DNA from: Burkholderia sp052045245 | Lineage (GTDB): Bacteria; Pseudomonadota; Gammaproteobacteria; Burkholderiales; Burkholderiaceae | Direction: 5' to 3' | NCBI RefSeq assembly: GCF_052045245.1 | Contig: NZ_JBQEON010000003.1 | Span: forward strand, 248,001-312,000 | Length of the DNA stretch: 64,000 bases | Shown: positions 41,192-50,040 of the stretch, in pieces | How the letters are laid out: every line of letters begins with the position of its first letter | Numbering within the stretch: the first letter of the stretch is position 1 | Notes under the pieces: model-generated | The model's database searches: none | What the model was told of the DNA's origin: nothing | Seen by the model: only the letters and a program-made list of their open reading frames with translations | Made by a program: the position numbers and the translations under genes

Positions 41192-41977
41192 TCATCGAAC
41201 GCTTGCCTGCCGGTTCGCGAGCGTCGTGCAGGCGACCAGCAGAACGATCGACGTGAGGAACACCGCGCTCGTCGTCGCGGCGCCCAGCCCGATGCCGCCG
41301 TATTCGCGGGCCTGGGACAGGAAATCGCCGAGCGATGCGCCGAGCGGGCGCGTGAGGATGTAGGCGAGCCAGAACGCGAGCACGCGATTCGCGCCCAGTC
41401 GCATCGAGACGGCCACCAGTGCGATCGCCGCGCCGAACGACACGATGCCGAGCCGGAATCCCAGGCCGAGCGCTTCGGTGGCCAGGTCGCCGGCGGCCGT
41501 GCCGAGGGCGAACGTCAGCAGGATCGCGGCCCAGTAGAACGCCTCGCGGCGTGTCGTGACGATGGTCTCGATCGACAACGTGTGTTCGCTGCGATACCAG
41601 AGGGCGAACAGGGCCGCGAGCGCGACGGCGAAGCATGCGGTGCTCGCGTACAGGCTGACGCCGAGCCCGTCGGTCAGTGCGTCGGTGATCTGCGTGCCGA
41701 CGATGCTGACCAGCACCACGTTGAGCCAGTACAGCCACGGCACGCACGCTTTCGCGCGGAACTGCAGCACGAGCGCGCCGACGAGCAGCGAGGCCATCAA
41801 CGCATCGGTGACCGGCACGCCCAAGCCGGCGCGCACGGCGAGATAGTCGGCGCCGGTTTCGCCGACGGTCGTCGACAGGATCTTGATGATCCAGAAGATG
41901 GCGGTGACGGCAGGCACCTTGTTCAGCATGGACGTCGATACGGCGGGCGGGCGCGGATTCACGGGTCGCTCCTTCAA
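41192..41977 (-). CDS. COG4705-type membrane protein
   Basis: A protein of 261 residues with seven or eight membrane helices in two internally similar halves. Repeated motifs IIKILSTTVGETGADYLAVR and LTFALGTAAGDLATEALGLG each contain the family's Thr-x-Gly-(Glu)-x-x-Asp signature. The third related segment is LAYILTRPLGASLGDFLSQ. The family is uncharacterised; the repeated acidic residues in helices suggest a transporter or metal-related role. It is upstream of the small secreted protein. Confidence 0.85.
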   Translation of the reverse strand: MKERPVNPRPPAVSTSMLNKVPAVTAIFWIIKILSTTVGETGADYLAVRAGLGVPVTDALMASLLVGALVLQFRAKACVPWLYWLNVVLVSIVGTQITDALTDGLGVSLYASTACFAVALAALFALWYRSEHTLSIETIVTTRREAFYWAAILLTFALGTAAGDLATEALGLGFRLGIVSFGAAIALVAVSMRLGANRVLAFWLAYILTRPLGASLGDFLSQAREYGGIGLGAATTSAVFLTSIVLLVACTTLANRQASVR

Positions 41978-42309
41978 AAGGCGCCGTCATCCGGGCGGCG
42001 CAGGGCGGAGACCTCGGGCGAGGACTGGGCGCCACTATGCAAGCTGGATTCTTAACGGATGCTTATCGGGTGAGGGCGATTCGAACGCGAGCCGCAAGCG
42101 GCAGGATGGACGGTGCCGGCCGGGCGCGGCGCCAACGGAATTTCCGCGGCAGTCGGCGCAGGAGAGGCCATGCGCGGGCGAGATGAGGGCGGACGCGAGT
42201 CGCATCCGGAAACCAGGAAGCTCGCCCATCGAATCTCGACATTATAGAAATAATGTCAAATTACTCGCGCTCATTGATTGGATACTTAACGGTTTACGTT
42301 ATATTATTT
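41978..42309. other. Divergent intergenic region with a palindrome
   Basis: The right third (42235-42310) is strongly AT-rich compared with everything around it and holds the inverted repeat listed separately. No gene seen. Confidence 0.55.
42238..42257. promoter_or_regulatory. Inverted repeat upstream of the KfrA-like gene
   Basis: GACATTAT-AGAA-ATAATGTC: two perfect 8-base arms around a 4-base centre, 52 bases before the first likely ATG. KfrA-type proteins repress their own promoters through such repeats. Confidence 0.6.
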
Positions 42310-43344
42310 ATGAAATTCCCGACCCAGCATGCCATGTCCGACCTCGCCGCCGACGAACCCCGCCTGATCGCCGAAATCGACCGCCTCAAGGCCGACTTCC
42401 CGAAAACCCGCGAGCTGTACCGCGAGGTGTGCGCACTGATGTTCTTCCGCTTCGGCATCACGCCGACCGCGAACCGGCTGTATCAGCTCGTGCGCAAGGG
42501 CAGCATGAGCACCCCCACGGCGGTGCTCGGCGAGTTCTGGGCCGAGTTGCGGGAAAAGAGCCGCGTTCGCATCGAGCATCCGGATTTGCCGGCCGATCTG
42601 CAGGCCGCGGCGGGCGAGCTGGTTGCCGCGTTGTGGAGCCGGTCGAGCACCGAAGCGGCCTCCGCACTCGATGCGCTGCGCGCCGAGGTGGAAGCGGAGC
42701 GCGCCGCGGCGAAAGCGGAAGTCGCCGCATTGCAAACCGAACTGTCCCGCACCGAAACCGCGCTCGAGCAACGCACCGCGGCGCTGCTGACTGCGCAGGT
42801 GCGTATCCACGAACTGGAGCAGGCGAGGGCGGCCGACGACGCATCGCGCCGCGCGCTGCAAGCGGAAGTCGAACGGCTGAAGTCCGACAACGCGGACGCC
42901 GATCGCGCACTGGCCCGGGCACGGGCCGATTTCTCGGCGCAGCTCGACCGGCTGCGCGACGACGCGGGCCGGGCCGAGGAACGCTTGCGCGCCGCGGAAA
43001 AGCGGGCGCTTCAGGAAATCGATCGAGAAAGAGTGGCGGCGGCGCGGCTGCAAAAGGAACTCGACGCGGCCACGACACGCGCCGAACAGCGCGATACGCA
43101 GCAGCGCAAGGATCTCGCCGCCCTACAGGCGCAACTGGCCGACATGCAGCATCGCTGCGGGATGCTCGAGGGCCAGCTCGACGGCATGCGCGCGGCCAAT
43201 GCAGCCTACGCGGCCGAGCGCGACGCATTGCGTGCCGAACGCGCGGCGCGCGCCCCGGTACGGAGGGCGCCGGGCCGCCCGGCTGGCGGCGGTCTGCGCG
43301 CGGCGAAGCCGGTCGCCAGGAAGCGCGCACCCAAGCCGGTGTGA
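42310..43344 (+). CDS. KfrA-like DNA-binding coiled-coil protein
   Basis: A protein of about 344 residues (ATG 42310, or ATG 42334 giving MSDLAADEP). The first ~110 residues match the KfrA N-terminal DNA-binding domain: RELYREVCALMFFRFGITPT, LVRKGSMSTPTAVLGEFW. Then ~200 residues of heptad-rich Ala/Glu/Arg coiled coil and a basic Ala/Pro/Arg tail. KfrA of broad-host-range plasmids is an autorepressor with a nucleoid-like structural role. A chromosomal copy may act as a local regulator or be a relic of plasmid or island DNA. The upstream region is unusually AT-rich. Confidence 0.85.
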   Translation: MKFPTQHAMSDLAADEPRLIAEIDRLKADFPKTRELYREVCALMFFRFGITPTANRLYQLVRKGSMSTPTAVLGEFWAELREKSRVRIEHPDLPADLQAAAGELVAALWSRSSTEAASALDALRAEVEAERAAAKAEVAALQTELSRTETALEQRTAALLTAQVRIHELEQARAADDASRRALQAEVERLKSDNADADRALARARADFSAQLDRLRDDAGRAEERLRAAEKRALQEIDRERVAAARLQKELDAATTRAEQRDTQQRKDLAALQAQLADMQHRCGMLEGQLDGMRAANAAYAAERDALRAERAARAPVRRAPGRPAGGGLRAAKPVARKRAPKPV

Positions 43345-43430
43345 CATGGGCGCGACGGCAGGGTGGCGACGCATCCGCGATGCGACGCGATTCAGGTAAA
43401 GTGCCGCTCAACTTGCCGGCTCGACGTTAC

Positions 43431-43445
43431 TAGACGACCGGTCTA
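43431..43445. promoter_or_regulatory. NemR-type operator before the TetR gene
   Basis: TAGACGACCGGTCTA, a pseudo-palindrome of the kind bound by NemR/AcuR-type TetR regulators. It lies 22 bases before the regulator's ATG, so autoregulation is likely. Confidence 0.7.
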
Positions 43446-43467
43446 ATCGTTGCTAAGATACGCCATC

Positions 43468-44088
43468 ATGAATGCATCTTCAGGCGCCGAAGTCCGCCAG
43501 CACATCCTGAATATCGCGAAGCCGATCATGCTCCACAAGGGGTTTTCGGCGGTCGGCCTGAACGAGATTCTCGCTGCGGCGGGCATCCCGAAGGGCTCGT
43601 TCTACCATTACTTCGGCTCGAAGGAGGCGTTCGGCGAGTCGCTGCTCGACGCGTATTTCGAAGGCTATCTCGAGCATCTCGACAACCTGCTCAAGCATCA
43701 GGCCGGCACGGGTGCGCAGCGCCTGATGACGTACTGGGGCAACTGGCTGCACACGCAGTGCGCCGACGATCCGGAGGGCAAGTGCCTCGCGGTGAAGCTC
43801 GGCGCGGAAGTGTCCGACTTGTCGGAGACGATGCGCGCGGTCTTGCGGCGCGGCACCGGCCAGATCATCGAGCGGCTTGCCGGCGGCATCGAGGCCGGGC
43901 TGGGCGACGGTTCGCTGAGCGGTGTCGAGGATCCGGCGCACACCGCCGCGATCCTGTACGAGCTGTGGCTTGGCGCAACGCTGCTGGAAAAGATTCACCG
44001 CGACCGCAAACCGCTCGAACGCGCGATGCGCGAAACGCGGCGGATGCTGAACCTGCCGCCCGTCGCGAACGACGGGGCGCAGGCGTAA
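43468..44088 (+). CDS. TetR-family regulator, NemR-like
   Basis: A protein of 206 residues. Helix-turn-helix: GLNEILAAAGIPKGSFYHYF followed by GSKEAFGESLLDAY. The ligand domain closely follows E. coli NemR: KCLAVKLGAEVSDLSETMRA aligns with the NemR stretch holding the redox-active Cys, and LYELWLGATLLEKI aligns near its C-terminus. NemR senses quinones, aldehydes and chlorine species and derepresses reductases. Matching operators lie before this gene and before the MDR oxidoreductase downstream, which is therefore the expected target. Confidence 0.92.
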   Translation: MNASSGAEVRQHILNIAKPIMLHKGFSAVGLNEILAAAGIPKGSFYHYFGSKEAFGESLLDAYFEGYLEHLDNLLKHQAGTGAQRLMTYWGNWLHTQCADDPEGKCLAVKLGAEVSDLSETMRAVLRRGTGQIIERLAGGIEAGLGDGSLSGVEDPAHTAAILYELWLGATLLEKIHRDRKPLERAMRETRRMLNLPPVANDGAQA

Positions 44089-44128
44089 CGCAGGCGCGCA
44101 TCGGCGCGCCTTGTTTTTACCCGAACTC

Positions 44129-44143
44129 TAGACGACTGGTCTA
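44129..44143. promoter_or_regulatory. Second NemR-type operator, before the MDR oxidoreductase
   Basis: TAGACGACTGGTCTA differs by one base from the site at 43431-43445. It lies 147 bases before the oxidoreductase ATG. Confidence 0.7.
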
Positions 44144-44290
44144 CTCGAAAGGTAGTCTGAGTGCCCGACCCGCATGGCTGCGGCGCGCCGGCTTGATTGA
44201 CCGGCACGGCCGCAGCCCTGCGCATCACGGTTGTCCAACGTTGATCCGATCGTGCCCATCGCACGCCCATTCCTGTTGACGGAGGTTCCC

Positions 44291-45334
44291 ATGCCGCAAA
44301 GCAAGGCAGCAAACCGCAGAATCATCCTGAACGCGCGCCCGGTCGGCGCCCCCACCCCGAACGACTTCCGCACCGAAACCGGCGACGTGCCGGTGCCCGG
44401 CGCCGGCCAGGTGCTGCTGCGCACGGTCTGGCTGTCGCTCGATCCGTACATGCGCGGCCGGATGAGCGACGCGCCGTCGTATGCGCCGCCGGTCGAACTC
44501 GGCGACGTGATGGTCGGTGGCACGGTCAGCCGCGTCGTCGCGTCGAACCTGCCCGCGTATCGCGAAGGCGACCTGGTCGTCGCGGGCGGCGGCTGGCAGG
44601 ACTATTCGCTGTCCGATGGCAGCGACCTCATTCCGCTCGGCCGGGAGGTCGCGCATCCGTCGCATGCGCTCGGCGTGCTCGGCATGCCGGGGTTCACCGC
44701 ATACACCGGGCTGTTGAAGATCGGCGAGCCGAAGGCCGGCGAAACCGTGGTCGTCGCTGGCGCGAGCGGGGCGGTCGGGGCGGTGGTCGGCCAGATCGCG
44801 AAGCTGAAAGGCTGTCGCGTGATCGGCGTCGCGGGCGGTGCCGACAAGGTCGCGTACGTGAAGGACACGCTCGGTTTCGACGATGGCATCGATCACCGCG
44901 ATCCGCAATTCGCGATCAAGCTGAAGGAAGCCTGCCCGAACGGCATCGACGTCTATTTCGAAAACGTCGGCGGCGCCGTGTTCGACGCGGTGTGGCCGCT
45001 GCTCAACGAGCATGCGCGCGTGCCGGTGTGCGGGCTGATCGCGCATTACAACGACACCGCGCTGCCGGCCGGCCCCGATCGCCTGCCGGCGCTGATGGCG
45101 ACGATCCTGCGCAAGCGCATCCGGATGCAGGGTTTCATCATCCTCGATCACTATGCGACCGGCTATGCGCCGTTCCTGAAGGAGATGAGCGAGTGGGTCG
45201 CGCAGGGCAAGGTGAAGGCGCGCGAGGATGTGATCCCCGATCTGGCCGATGCGCCGAATGCGCTGATCGGCTTGCTCGCCGGCAGGAATTTCGGCAAGGT
45301 CGTCGTGCGCGTGGGCCCGGACGAACTGGCCTGA
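44291..45334 (+). CDS. NADPH-dependent MDR oxidoreductase (CurA / leukotriene B4 dehydrogenase-like)
   Basis: A protein of 347 residues, zinc-free medium-chain dehydrogenase. Family marks: LLRTVWLSLDPYMRGRMSD, GVLGMPGFTAYTGLLKIGEP, the nucleotide-binding VVAGASGAVGAVVGQIAKLK and VYFENVGGAVFDAV. It reduces alpha,beta-unsaturated carbonyls with NADPH, so it detoxifies enones and reactive aldehydes. GGAGG six bases before ATG 44291 fixes the start. It is under a NemR-like operator, consistent with electrophile response. A small ABM-domain gene follows. Confidence 0.93.
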   Translation: MPQSKAANRRIILNARPVGAPTPNDFRTETGDVPVPGAGQVLLRTVWLSLDPYMRGRMSDAPSYAPPVELGDVMVGGTVSRVVASNLPAYREGDLVVAGGGWQDYSLSDGSDLIPLGREVAHPSHALGVLGMPGFTAYTGLLKIGEPKAGETVVVAGASGAVGAVVGQIAKLKGCRVIGVAGGADKVAYVKDTLGFDDGIDHRDPQFAIKLKEACPNGIDVYFENVGGAVFDAVWPLLNEHARVPVCGLIAHYNDTALPAGPDRLPALMATILRKRIRMQGFIILDHYATGYAPFLKEMSEWVAQGKVKAREDVIPDLADAPNALIGLLAGRNFGKVVVRVGPDELA

Positions 45335-45416
45335 GGCGACATGTGCGTTTGCACGCCGGCGTCACCCGACGCCGGCTTATGGCATGCTCGATTCCCTTTC
45401 CCAAGGAGTGAAAAAC

Positions 45417-45716
45417 ATGGCGCTTTATGTGATGGCCTCGGTCTTTCCGAAACCCGAACACGCGCAAGCCGTCGAGGCCGAACTGCGCAGCATGGTCACG
45501 GCGACCCGCGCCGAACCCGGCAACCGCCGCTACGACCTGTTCCGCGAACAGGACGGCTCGCCGGCGCTGCACCTGTTCGAGATCTACGACGATCAAGCCG
45601 CGTTCGACGCGCACCTCGCGAGCCCGTATTTCACCGCGTTCAGCATCAAGTCGGCCGACTGGTTCTCGGCGCCGCCCGTCATCAAGGTGCTGTCGGGCAT
45701 CGACACGGCCGACTAA
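45417..45716 (+). CDS. ABM-domain putative quinol monooxygenase
   Basis: A protein of 99 residues of the antibiotic-biosynthesis-monooxygenase fold (YgiN type): MALYVMASVFPKPEHAQAVE, the EPGNRRYDLFREQDGSPALH block with HLFEIYDDQAAFDAHL, and SPYFTAFSIKSADWF. YgiN oxidises quinols. AAGGAG eight bases before ATG 45417 decides the start over the upstream ATG. It lies 82 bases after the MDR oxidoreductase and may share the electrophile/quinone response. Confidence 0.9.
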   Translation: MALYVMASVFPKPEHAQAVEAELRSMVTATRAEPGNRRYDLFREQDGSPALHLFEIYDDQAAFDAHLASPYFTAFSIKSADWFSAPPVIKVLSGIDTAD

Positions 45717-45850
45717 GCCGCACTGAAGCATCGCCGCCGCGGCTCGCCCCCACCCGGGTCGCGCGGCAGCCGCTGCATTGCGCAACGGCGATGAACACCC
45801 CGGCGCGCCGGTCGCGCCGCTTCCCCGAATACACCGGCCCCGGAGGCTGA

Positions 45851-46306
45851 ATGGTCACCCTCACTATCAACGGCGAGACCCGCACGGTCGACGCTCCCGA
45901 CGACATGCCCCTGTTGTGGGTATTGCGCGACGTCGTCGGCCTGACCGGCACGAAATTCGGCTGCGGGATCGCGCAATGCGGCGCATGCACCGTGCATCTC
46001 GACGGCGTCGCCGCGCGCGCGTGCGTGCTGCCGGTCGCGGCCGTCGCGGGCCGCAAGATCACGACGATCGAAGCCGTCGGCGCGACGCCGGCCGGGCAGA
46101 AGGTTCAGCAAGCGTGGCGCGAGCTCGACGTCGTCCAGTGCGGCTACTGCCAGTCCGGGCAGGTGATGGCGGCCACGGCGCTGATCGCATCGAACCCGAA
46201 TCCGAGCGACGCCGACATCGACGCGGCGATGGCCGGCAACATCTGCCGCTGCGGCACCTACAACCGGATTCGCGCGGCGGTCAAGCATGCCGCGAAGGGG
46301 AACTGA
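45851..46306 (+). CDS. iorA: Isoquinoline 1-oxidoreductase-type 2Fe-2S subunit
   Basis: A protein of 151 residues, small subunit of a molybdenum hydroxylase. The plant-type ferredoxin cluster is FGCGIAQCGACTVH plus ACVLPV; the second cluster is VQCGYCQSGQVM and GNICRCGTYNRI. It passes electrons from the Mo site to the cytochrome. GGAGG precedes ATG 45851. It stands one base ahead of the large subunit gene and heads the iorA-iorB-cytochrome set. Confidence 0.95.
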   Translation: MVTLTINGETRTVDAPDDMPLLWVLRDVVGLTGTKFGCGIAQCGACTVHLDGVAARACVLPVAAVAGRKITTIEAVGATPAGQKVQQAWRELDVVQCGYCQSGQVMAATALIASNPNPSDADIDAAMAGNICRCGTYNRIRAAVKHAAKGN

Positions 46307-46307
46307 C

Positions 46308-48527
46308 ATGTCGCGAGGACTGACCGATGCGGGCCGGGCCGGCGCGCGCGTGTCGCGCCGTGCGTTTCTCAAGGCGGGCATGTCGCTCGGCGCGGCCGCG
46401 GGCGGCGGCTTGCTGCTCGGCTTCAGCATGCCGGCCGCCGGCGATGACGCACGCCGCTCGGTGATCGGCGGCGATGCCGACGAAAGCGCGCGTGCCGGCG
46501 TGTTCGCGCCGAACGCATTCGTGCAGATCGACCGCGGCGGCAAGGTCACGCTGGTGATGCCGAAGGTGGAAATGGGCCAGGGCGTCTACACGGCGCTCCC
46601 GATGCTGATCGCCGAAGAACTCGACGTGCCGCTGTCGAGCGTGACGCTCGACCATGCGCCGCCGAACGAGAAGCTGTTCCTCGATCCGCTGCTCGGCGGG
46701 CAACTGACGGGCGGCTCGACGTCGGTGCGCTACGCGTGGGAGCCGCTGCGCCGGGCCGGCGCGACCGCGCGCACGCTGCTGGTCGCGGCAGCCGCGAAGC
46801 AATGGCACGTCGATCCGGCCACCTGCCGCGCCGAAAACGGCGAAGTGCGGCACCCGCCGAGCGGCCGGCGTGCGTCTTACGGCCAGCTCGCGGACGCCGC
46901 GTCGAAGCTGCCGGTGCCGAAGGACGTCGCGCTGAAGCCGCCGGCGGATTTCAAGCTGATCGGCAAGCCGGTGAAGCGGCTCGATTCGCCGGAGAAGGTC
47001 GACGGCACCGCGCAGTTCGGCCTCGACGTGCGGCTGCCCGGCATGCTGTACGCGGTGATCGTGAACAGCCCGGTGTTCGGCGGCACGGTTGCCAGTGTCG
47101 ACGACACGGCCGCGACGAAGATTCCCGGCGTGCGCCAGGTGGTGCGCGTCGACAACGCGGTCGCGGTGGTCGGCGATCACACGTGGGCCGCGAAGCGCGG
47201 CGCGTCGGCGCTCGTCGTCAAATGGAACGAGGGCGCGGACGCCAAGGTGTCGATGAAGGACATCGTCGCCGATCTCGCGCAAGCCGCCGCGACCGGCAAG
47301 GGCGCCGTCGCACGCAAGGACGGCGACGTCGGCAAGGCGTTCGCGAACGCAAAGACGCGTGTCGATGCCGTCTATGAACAGCCGTTCCTCGCACACGCGA
47401 CGATGGAGCCCGTGAACTGCACGGTGCATGTGCGTCCGGACGGCTGCGAGGTGTGGCTCGGCACGCAGGTGCCGACGCGCGTGCGCGACACCGTGCAACG
47501 GATCACGGCCTTCCCGCCCGAGAAGATCGTCGTGCACAACCATCTGCTCGGCGGCGGTTTCGGCCGGCGCCTCGAGACGGACATGGTTGCGCAAGCGGTG
47601 AAGGTCGGCAGGCAGGTGAATGCACCCGTGAAGGTCGTGTGGACGCGCGAGGAAGATATCCAGCACGACATGTACCGCCCGTACTACTACGACAGGATCT
47701 CGGCCGGCCTCGACGCGAACGGCAAGCCGGTCGCCTGGCAGCACCGGATCGTCGGCTCGTCGATCCTCGCGCGTTTTGCGCCGCCCGCGTTCCAGAACGG
47801 TGTCGATCCCGATGCGGTGGAAGTCGCGGCGGAACTCCCGTACGATCTGCCGAACCAGCTCGTCGACTACGTGCGCCAGGAACCACGCCACGTGCCGACC
47901 GCGTTCTGGCGCGGTGTCGGCCCGACGCGCGGCACGTTCGTCGTCGAGAGCTTCATCGACGAGCTCGCCGCGCAGGCCAAGGCCGACCCCGTCCAGTATC
48001 GCCGCGCGCTGCTCGACAAGACGCCGCGTGCGCGCAACGTGCTCGACGTCGCGACGAAGGCGGCCGGGTGGGGCGCGCCGCTGCCGAAGGGGCAAGGGCG
48101 CGGCGTATCGGTGATGCACGCGTTCGGCAGCTTCTTCTCGATCGTCATCGACGTCGCGGTGGAGGACGGCGAGGTGCAGGTCAGGCGTGCCGTATGCGCG
48201 GTCGACTGCGGCATGACTGTCAATCCGAGCACGATCGAGGCGCAGGTGCAGGGCGGCATCATCTTCGGGATCACGGGCGCGCTGTATGGCGAGATCACGA
48301 TCGAGGACGGCCGCGTCGTGCAGAGCAACTTCACCGACTACCGGATGATGCGCATCAACGAGACGCCGCCGATCGAGGTGCATCTCGTGAAGAGCGGCGA
48401 AGCGCCGGGCGGGATCGGCGAACCGGGCACCGCCGCGACCGCGGCGGCCCTGTCGAACGCGATCTTCGCGGCGACCGGCAAGCGGCTGCGCAAGCTGCCC
48501 GTCGGCAGCCAGCTGAAGTCGGTTTGA
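46308..48527 (+). CDS. iorB: Isoquinoline 1-oxidoreductase-type molybdopterin subunit
   Basis: A protein of 739 residues with a twin-arginine signal (VSRRAFLKAGMSLGAAAG), so it is exported folded to the periplasm. It is a xanthine-oxidase-family large subunit: MPKVEMGQGVYTALPMLIAE, GGSTSVRYAWEPLRRAG, NHLLGGGFGRRLETDM, and the catalytic Glu in GGIGEPGTAATAAAL near the C-terminus. It hydroxylates N-heterocycles or oxidises aldehydes; the name does not prove isoquinoline as substrate. The next gene, a tri-heme cytochrome, is the likely electron acceptor. An aldehyde dehydrogenase is further downstream. Confidence 0.94.
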   Translation: MSRGLTDAGRAGARVSRRAFLKAGMSLGAAAGGGLLLGFSMPAAGDDARRSVIGGDADESARAGVFAPNAFVQIDRGGKVTLVMPKVEMGQGVYTALPMLIAEELDVPLSSVTLDHAPPNEKLFLDPLLGGQLTGGSTSVRYAWEPLRRAGATARTLLVAAAAKQWHVDPATCRAENGEVRHPPSGRRASYGQLADAASKLPVPKDVALKPPADFKLIGKPVKRLDSPEKVDGTAQFGLDVRLPGMLYAVIVNSPVFGGTVASVDDTAATKIPGVRQVVRVDNAVAVVGDHTWAAKRGASALVVKWNEGADAKVSMKDIVADLAQAAATGKGAVARKDGDVGKAFANAKTRVDAVYEQPFLAHATMEPVNCTVHVRPDGCEVWLGTQVPTRVRDTVQRITAFPPEKIVVHNHLLGGGFGRRLETDMVAQAVKVGRQVNAPVKVVWTREEDIQHDMYRPYYYDRISAGLDANGKPVAWQHRIVGSSILARFAPPAFQNGVDPDAVEVAAELPYDLPNQLVDYVRQEPRHVPTAFWRGVGPTRGTFVVESFIDELAAQAKADPVQYRRALLDKTPRARNVLDVATKAAGWGAPLPKGQGRGVSVMHAFGSFFSIVIDVAVEDGEVQVRRAVCAVDCGMTVNPSTIEAQVQGGIIFGITGALYGEITIEDGRVVQSNFTDYRMMRINETPPIEVHLVKSGEAPGGIGEPGTAATAAALSNAIFAATGKRLRKLPVGSQLKSV

Positions 48528-48544
48528 CGGGAGGGGGCAGAATC

Positions 48545-49879
48545 ATGCGAAACCTCACCCTGAATCGCCCGAGCCGCCTGAATCACGTCGCTCACACGCT
48601 CGGCGCATCGTTGATCGCGCTGTCCGCGCTGATGGCCGGCACGGCCGCGCATGCCGCGCAAGCGACGCCGGCCGGCGCCGACAGCGCGCTGGTCGCACGC
48701 GGCGCGTATCTCGCGAAGGCCGGCGACTGCGTGGCGTGCCACACCGCGCCGCGCGGCACGCCGTTCGCCGGCGGCCTGAAGATGGTCACGCCGATGGGCG
48801 CGATCTATACGACCAACATCACGCCCGACCCGGACACGGGCATCGGCGGCTATACGGAAGCCGAGTTCGCGGGCGCGCTGCGCGCGGGCGTCGCGAAGGA
48901 CGGCCGTCACCTGTACCCGGCGATGCCCTATCCGTCATACGCGAAGCTGCGCGACGACGACGTGAAGGCGCTGTACGCATACTTCATGCACGGCGTCGAG
49001 CCGGTGAAGCAGGCGAACCGGGCATCCGACATCCCGTGGCCGCTCGACATGCGCTGGACGCTGGCGCTGTGGAACGCGGTGTTCCTGGACTCGACGCCGT
49101 ACAGCGACAAGCCGTCGAAGGACGCGATGTGGAACCGCGGCGCGTATCTCGTGCAGGGGCTCGGGCATTGCGGGTCGTGCCATACGCCGCGCGGCGTCGG
49201 CTTCCAGGAGAAGGCGCTGGACGAAGGTGGCGCGGCGTTCCTGTCGGGCGCGCCGATCGACAACTGGTTCGCGTCGAACCTGACCGGCGAGCCCAATACG
49301 GGGCTCGGCCGCTGGAGCGACGCGGAGCTCGCGCAGTTCCTGAAAACCGGCGCGAACCGGCATGCGACCGCGTTCGGCTCGATGGTCAGCGTGATCAACC
49401 ACAGCACGCAGGAACTGACCGACGACGACCTGGCGGCGATGTCCCGCTACCTGAAGTCGTTGCCCGCCGCGGGCGGCACGGGCGCGCCGCCATACCGTCA
49501 TGATCCGAAGGCGACGCAGGTTGCGTTGAGTCGGCCGGCGAACGATCCGGGCGCAAAGGTGTATAACGCTTACTGCCTGCACTGCCATGGCGTGGACGGC
49601 CGCGGCTACGCGCCGCTGCTCGCGCCGATCGCCGGCAATCCGAACGTGCTCGAGGCCGATGCATCGTCGCTGATCAACGTGACCCTGAACGGCAGCGACA
49701 CGCTCGTGATCGGCGGCGTGCCTTCCGCGTATCCGATGCCGGCGTTCGCGAACGAGCTGAACGATCGGCAGATCGCCGACGTGCTGACGTTCATGCGCGC
49801 CGGCTGGAACAACGGCGCGCCGGCCGTGCAGGCGGCGGACGTCGCGAAACTCCGCAAGGCGACGGCGACCGCGCGCTGA
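48545..49879 (+). CDS. Tri-heme cytochrome c (AdhB/gluconate-dehydrogenase type)
   Basis: A protein of 444 residues with a signal peptide (~1-38). Three CxxCH heme sites: CVACH (~60), CGSCH (~208), CLHCH (~345). The layout equals membrane-bound alcohol and gluconate dehydrogenase cytochrome subunits, which hand electrons to ubiquinone or an oxidase. It starts 15 bases after iorB and so belongs to the same transcript; together they form a periplasmic hydroxylase that feeds the respiratory chain. Confidence 0.95.
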   Translation: MRNLTLNRPSRLNHVAHTLGASLIALSALMAGTAAHAAQATPAGADSALVARGAYLAKAGDCVACHTAPRGTPFAGGLKMVTPMGAIYTTNITPDPDTGIGGYTEAEFAGALRAGVAKDGRHLYPAMPYPSYAKLRDDDVKALYAYFMHGVEPVKQANRASDIPWPLDMRWTLALWNAVFLDSTPYSDKPSKDAMWNRGAYLVQGLGHCGSCHTPRGVGFQEKALDEGGAAFLSGAPIDNWFASNLTGEPNTGLGRWSDAELAQFLKTGANRHATAFGSMVSVINHSTQELTDDDLAAMSRYLKSLPAAGGTGAPPYRHDPKATQVALSRPANDPGAKVYNAYCLHCHGVDGRGYAPLLAPIAGNPNVLEADASSLINVTLNGSDTLVIGGVPSAYPMPAFANELNDRQIADVLTFMRAGWNNGAPAVQAADVAKLRKATATAR

Positions 49880-50040
49880 GCGCGGCCGACCGTGGCGGAT
49901 GACGACGGGCATGCGTGCCGCGTGCCTGTCGTCGAACGTTGCCGGGTGCATCGCGCCTGGCCACGCAGCTTTTTCTGTCAACCGGCGCGCGGCCGTTCGC
50001 GGCTGCGCGCGTTTTATCGACGTAAAACTGGGGTGTCTGG

